From: Lingula anatina
Lineage: Eukaryota; Brachiopoda; Lingulata; Lingulida; Lingulidae
Reading direction: 5' to 3'
Assembly: GCF_001039355.2 (NCBI RefSeq)
Contig: NW_019775891.1
Coordinates: forward strand, 291,559-355,558
Length of the DNA: 64,000 nucleotides
Part shown: positions 59,186 through 64,000 of the stretch, piece after piece
Numbering within the stretch: the first letter of the stretch is position 1
How the letters are laid out: each line of letters begins with the position of its first letter
Made by a program: the position numbers and the translations under genes
Notes under the pieces: model-generated
The model's input: the letters and a program-made list of their open reading frames with translations, nothing else
Told to the model about the DNA's origin: nothing
The model's database searches: none

Positions 59186-62100
59186 CTGCAAACAACAGGG
59201 ATTTCATTTACAGAATGCAGGTTTAAATGCAATCAGGTACAAGCTGCTCTCCGGGATGGTTTAAGAACAGTCACTCATTCAAGCACAAGCACAATGTAGT
59301 TAATGAACTCGCATGAAATGTATTGTGCAAATCCTGAACACACAACTCATTATCTGTTTGAGCATAGAAAAATAACACATTTCTTTCCATTTATGAGTCC
59401 TCTTCTTTTAATATTGAATAAAGATCTATCAAGTCTTGAAGGTACACCTGAGTTTATGCAGGATCTGCTAAGACTAATCAATTTTTAACTTACCAAAATT
59501 ACTTTTGTTAAATTTCTTTTTTTATTAAATGAAATATTTAAATATATCTAAACACACCAAGGGTAAGAAAATTAAACAAGGCTCAGGGGTTGAGGAAATA
59601 ATGTACAGAAGGAAATGGAAAGAAAAAACTATGTGGAAACTAACCAGGGTTAAAGAGAATTATAGCTCGTAGGCAGCCCAGCTCTGTCTTGTCCATCTTC
59701 ATCTCCCTCATCTTGGACACCAGCTCCGTCAGCACGCGGTCGAAGATGGTGCCTACGCCCGCCTGGTGTGCGCTGCTCCTGTGCACATGCAGGCCTGTTG
59801 CAAGCAGGATTCCGTCTTTTACGGAGATCGAGCGATGAGAGAAGGCGGCAATGAGGAGCTCATTCCAACCTTAAATAAAAGAAAAGCAGATAAGAAAACA
59901 AAATAAAGGCTTCATTGTAATTGGATTCATTTCCCACAGAGATGGATTTAATTACAGCAAATGGTGCCAATTACCCAGTAAAACATGAACTTGTTTGTTG
60001 AATCACAGGTAATAACTGTGGCTTGCATATACTCACATGGCTCCTACACAAGAGAAGAAGGCATGTTTTATTGATTTAGTCTTAAAATAAAACATGGAAT
60101 ACTCCAAGGGAATACACATTTATTATTCAGAATTCCCCAAGTGATTTCTTAGACACACAACTCTATCTGCAGTTCCAGGTGATAAGGAAAATGGAATACA
60201 TTCATCACATTCACAATATATTCATGACAATAGCATCACAACTTTGGGTATTAAGACAAAAATGCAGTTGTAATATACAGATAACAAGAAATCAATCACA
60301 AGCACTGTGCACGTGAATGTTTTCCTCATTTTCTTTCCAAAATCAGACAACAGGTGATGTCTGGGTCTGCCTATTCAAAATTCTGAACTCTACGAGTATT
60401 ATCATTCTATGATCTCTACTGATCACCAATTGCTCGATAATGTGTTCAACCAAGCATAAAGAAGGGAAAAAATCTAAAAGAATACAGAAGGGTGGGGGGC
60501 AATGAATCAGTTTTGTGACAGATGTGGACAGGGTCAAGCACAGGGCAGTGTGTTGACAGCTGACAGGCTGATATCTAAACCAATCAAAATGTAAATTCCC
60601 ATTTGCTGCATACATGAAAGGTTGTGGGTCAAGCAAGGGTCAGTGTGCCAGCCGGCACTGGCTACCACTGGTCAGTGTGTTATGACTTGCAAAGCTTTCT
60701 AGTGTAAACAAAGACAGCATGATTGGTTGCCTCTAGTCATCTTATAGTCTTTTACAGTATAATTGTACTCGGGTCTCCATTGCATGTAATATTCTATTTG
60801 GACCACATAATTACTACCCTTCCTCAAATATTTTACTATCACATGAAATCAGAATCTCTGGAAGGCATGATATTTAGACTTTGGTTTTAAATCAATGTGC
60901 ATTTTCAGATTTTTTTTTTACTTTGGAACTGGTAGTTCTACAGTTTGTATGTGCTATAAATTCGATTCTATAAAGTCTTATGAAAAATCAACTTTGTGTA
61001 TCTCATTCATTTATATAGTTATAGATATTAGACATCTTCACAATGAAAATTTGCTTGTCAAAAGTACAAATACATAACTAACTAATGAATGAACTCAATT
61101 GGCATGGAGACGTTACACAGCAAATTAAAACAGTTCTGTATACAAAGAGGGTTGTTGTGTTTAGTGTCGAGTCACTCTGGTTAATGGGACATTTGGTCAA
61201 AACATTTTCAACATGAAGTCATTTGATGACCTTTCAACTAGTCGAAGTAAGTATTTTCACATCGCGAGATTATTTTCAAACAAAATATTTTCAAAACATT
61301 GTGTAATTATTTTGTTCCACTGGCACAACCCTGGGGTTCCTGAAGGGAAAGCGGGGCACTAAGGAGAAGCAAACATCAGCTGATCAGACTGATTGATACA
61401 ATTCTACCAGCCAAATAACCCTAAACTCTGCCTGACCCTTTAACCTGCCTTGCTCCCCCGGTGTATTAATATTGCAAGTTTTTATGAAGTACTATTACAA
61501 CTGTATACACCATATGGGATTCTGTTACAATAGGTTCCATTGTTTTCTTGTAGCTTAAGGCAAATGGATTTCTATTTCACTTTTTTTGGAGGGATGGTGG
61601 GTGGGGGTTAATTCTTCACCCACACAAAAACAGAAATTAAACCCTCTTACCTCTCCCTGTAACAACCAAACCCTGACTTCAAAAATATATTATTATTATT
61701 TTTTGGTGGTGGGGGAGGGGGGGGGGGAGAGAGGATCTTGTCAAATGCTTGATTTTAGCCTTTTTTAAAAACATTAAAATTAATGAAATGAAAGGTATGA
61801 AAACAAGAATTTTTCTAATGATTTTCAATTCATCACAGCATCAATTTAACAGCTTACTTTGCATCTCAAAGTCATTCTCTTAGTGAAGATTGTCTCCGCT
61901 TTGGGCTATGTGAGAAGTAACATCTAGATAAAAATACCCTAACCCCTGTCTATGACAGCTGAACTTTGAATGACTCTTATTTCCCAGTTCTGCTGTTTAT
62001 CTGCTGTACCACATCCTGTTTTGTTATAGAGAGAGACACTATTATGAGATATCAGATACAGTACCACACCAAAAATAGACTTGAATCTATTCATTTAAGC

Positions 62101-62872
62101 CACCCAACAATAACTGTCTCTGCTGTACTTTTATAACATACTTCTTAAGCCTTGGTGCATGCATGCACACACACGCATGCACACACATGCATGAACAAGA
62201 TCACACGTACTAGACCTCCCACCTTGGTATTTCTTCACCATTTCAGTTCATTTGAACAACTATGACTTTACAATATATGCTATAAATTCTTTAACTACAT
62301 AATTTAGACAACAACAACAGTTTTCAAATGAGATTACACGAATGAGATCAAACCAAACTTAAGATTTTATCATCCATAGCATTCTGTTCACATCTCAAGT
62401 TCCAAGGACTTCTCTATTCCAAACTTATTTCCTACCTAAAACAATGTCATGCTAAGAAAATATTTCTCTTATTTGATCAATTCCCTTACAATTGATATCT
62501 AACAATCAATCCTCCTAATATATATTAAGAAGTGTTAGAACAATATTTGTGTACTGTAATTTTGTATCTTTGTTATCGCCATCTAGTCCTGGAAACAGTT
62601 TAACACCAACAATAATCTTACTTCCTTTACGTCATCGCAGTTACAGAACAAGTTTCTTAATCAACTCAGACTGTATGTGTCCCCAAAGCAGAGTTCAAAT
62701 TATTTTTCACATAAGCAATAGCTGTAATCTATATGCCAAGAAACATATATTGGACAGCAATTTTACTGGTAATCCTCTCAGAGCTATCTGTTGAACTAAG
62801 ATATTACAGTAATGACTCTATCTTTTCAAAGGAGATAAGACTCTATCTTTTCAAAGGAGATAATTATCATTC

Positions 62873-62956
<84 letters not shown>

Positions 62957-63590
62957 CTTAGGAATCATTGTATAACATTATTTGTGTTTCAACTGTGTAG
63001 TAAAGAACTATAGGATATAGCCTGCTTTTCAATTTTGTTGCTACCATAAGAATTAAAGAATTAATTAAATATTTGAATCACTTTACCACAGATATATGTA
63101 AATACTATTAAATTCTATATTTTTAGGTAGCATTCACAACAGATGATCCACTGACTAACTAGTCTGCAGATCAAATATGGCTGCCCCACTTGTTGAAAAG
63201 CACTGCCGAATAATCCCCTAATGGTCTCCCTACCTACCACATGCACAGTCCTTGCAGAAGCCTAGCAATTAAAGCTAAATTAAACATGACCGAGATTCAA
63301 TTGCTAGGCCCCTGCACGGATGCTGCATGTTGGAGGCAAGGAGTCAATAAGAGGATTAGGGGGCATTGCTTTTTAGTAGGTCGGCCATATTTGATCCATG
63401 GATCTGTTAGTCAGCAAATCAACTTGTTCTGAAAGCATCCTTAGACTCACCAGCTCTCAGTAGGATAACCTGGTCATCAATGGGGAGTTCTGTGAAGTGA
63501 GGGATGCGTTTGGCCCATTCCACTAGAGTGAACAGCTGCTTGTCGGCAGCCTGGCAAATGTTGGTCACTGCGTCTTTCTGGAATTAAAGA

Positions 63591-63621
<31 letters not shown>

Positions 63622-64000
63622 AAAGTTAAGGCTTTCAAACAATATTATAGATTTGGTTTTTGCAAAAAGAAAAAAAAAAGTAAAAATGTTTTTGGTGCCA
63701 CCAACTTCAGTAACTCTTTAAGGACCCTAACCAAACCATTTTACCCTCCCCCCTTACTTTCCAAAAACCAAGGAGTAAAAGAACACCCAGAGAGCAATCT
63801 TGAGACTACATACCTGAGCATCAACATAGGTCTCATGACTGGGCTCCACCGCCATCTCTGCATCCAGGACTTTCTCCACAGGCATGTCAGAGTTTGCATT
63901 GCTGGTGCTCTCCACCTCGCCCTCCCCTTTCTCCTTGGCCCGCTGGCGTTCTTCTTGGACCGCTGCGGGGACGAGGACATCTAGGATTAGTATTATACAG
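58932..64000 (-). CDS. RXR: Retinoid X receptor (NR2B), 3' part: end of hinge and ligand-binding domain; gene continues past the window
   Basis: Four exons in consistent phase (63814-63962, 63451-63577, 59645-59869, 58932-59185; 755 nt) encode the C-terminal 251 residues. RXR is a nuclear ligand-activated transcription factor and the common heterodimer partner of other nuclear receptors. Visible landmarks: [12 protein letters not shown] at the hinge/LBD start, [11 protein letters not shown] (helix 1), [20 protein letters not shown] (H3), [20 protein letters not shown] (H4-5), [63 protein letters not shown], the dimer helix [20 protein letters not shown], and the AF-2 helix [11 protein letters not shown]. 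Residues that contact 9-cis retinoic acid in vertebrate RXR are all present (Gln in ICQ, Trp-Asn in GWNEL, Phe and Arg in AFSHR, Leu-Ala in LLATG, Cys and His in KCLEH). The zinc-finger domain is not in the window. Confidence 0.97.
59645..59869 (-). CDS. RXR: RXR exon: helices 5-9
   Basis: 225 bp, acceptor ttatttaag, donor gttagt. Encodes [74 protein letters not shown]. Confidence 0.96.
59870..63450 (-). other. RXR intron between helix 5 and helix 5-9 exons
   Basis: 3.6 kb, AT-rich, with a G run near 61710-61728 and the (AT)n array. No exon-like sequence seen. Confidence 0.75.
62877..62955. repeat. (AT)n microsatellite, RXR intron
   Basis: About 79 bp of uninterrupted AT. A 23-24 bp sequence (CTCTATCTTTTCAAAGGAGA..) is tandemly repeated just before it at 62816-62862. 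Confidence 0.97.
63451..63577 (-). CDS. RXR: RXR exon: helices 3-5
   Basis: 127 bp, acceptor taattccag, donor gtgagt. Encodes [42 protein letters not shown]. Confidence 0.96.
63591..63622. repeat. (AAAT)n microsatellite, RXR intron
   Basis: Perfect TAAA tetranucleotide run 14 bp upstream (in gene orientation) of the RXR helix 3 exon acceptor; close to the branch-point region. Confidence 0.95.
63814..63962 (-). CDS. RXR: RXR exon: hinge end and helix 1
   Basis: 149 bp, acceptor tcgtccccgcag, donor gtatgt. Encodes [45 protein letters not shown]. Confidence 0.95.

Noticed and set aside
1-64000. tRNA, rRNA or reverse-transcriptase/transposase genes
   Set aside because: I looked for tRNA B-box-like GGTTCAAATCC contexts and for retroelement or transposase motifs in the longer open frames and found none that hold up; the mobile elements present are non-autonomous.

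Overview
The window is eukaryotic nuclear DNA, AT-rich, with short exons, GT-AG introns, many microsatellites and short inverted-repeat elements. The encoded proteins (stomatin, a lysosomal uncovering-enzyme homologue, a retinoid X receptor) are animal proteins. Their sequence and the repeat style suggest a lophotrochozoan, most likely a mollusc. That assignment is inference, since no mitochondrial or rRNA marker is present.

Layout: (1) 1-5.8 kb is repeat-rich DNA without a recognisable gene. (2) 5.8-20.3 kb, minus strand: a complete eight-exon stomatin gene (STOM-A, 281 aa, all phases consistent). (3) 20.3-22.8 kb: the short space between two divergent genes, a likely shared promoter region. 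(4) 22.8-43.2 kb, plus strand: a second stomatin gene (STOM-B) with the same exon phases and nearly the same exon lengths. It has two alternative first exons in the same phase, a GC donor in intron 4, and no detectable copy of the conserved 56-bp exon 6. The assembly has an N and a C-rich minisatellite in the interval where exon 6 should lie. (5) 46.1-52.6 kb, minus strand: a NAGPA-like gene (phosphodiester glycosidase, 'uncovering enzyme') of seven exon types. Exons 2-4 occur twice in a nearly identical 1801-bp tandem repeat bounded by (TG)n(AG)n arrays. The model ends without the EGF and transmembrane tail of vertebrate NAGPA. (6) 52.6-58.9 kb: intergenic or 3' UTR. (7) 58.9-64 kb, minus strand: the last four coding exons of an RXR-type nuclear receptor, covering the D region end and the ligand-binding domain. 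The DNA-binding domain lies beyond the right edge.

The stomatin pair is a head-to-head duplication with conserved intron positions. NAGPA and RXR are on the same strand as STOM-A but have no evident functional link to the stomatins. Noncoding DNA holds at least three families of short terminal-inverted-repeat elements, a near-perfect 263-bp palindrome, two internal tandem duplications and many compound microsatellites. One element copy abuts, and has duplicated, the intron 5 donor of STOM-A.
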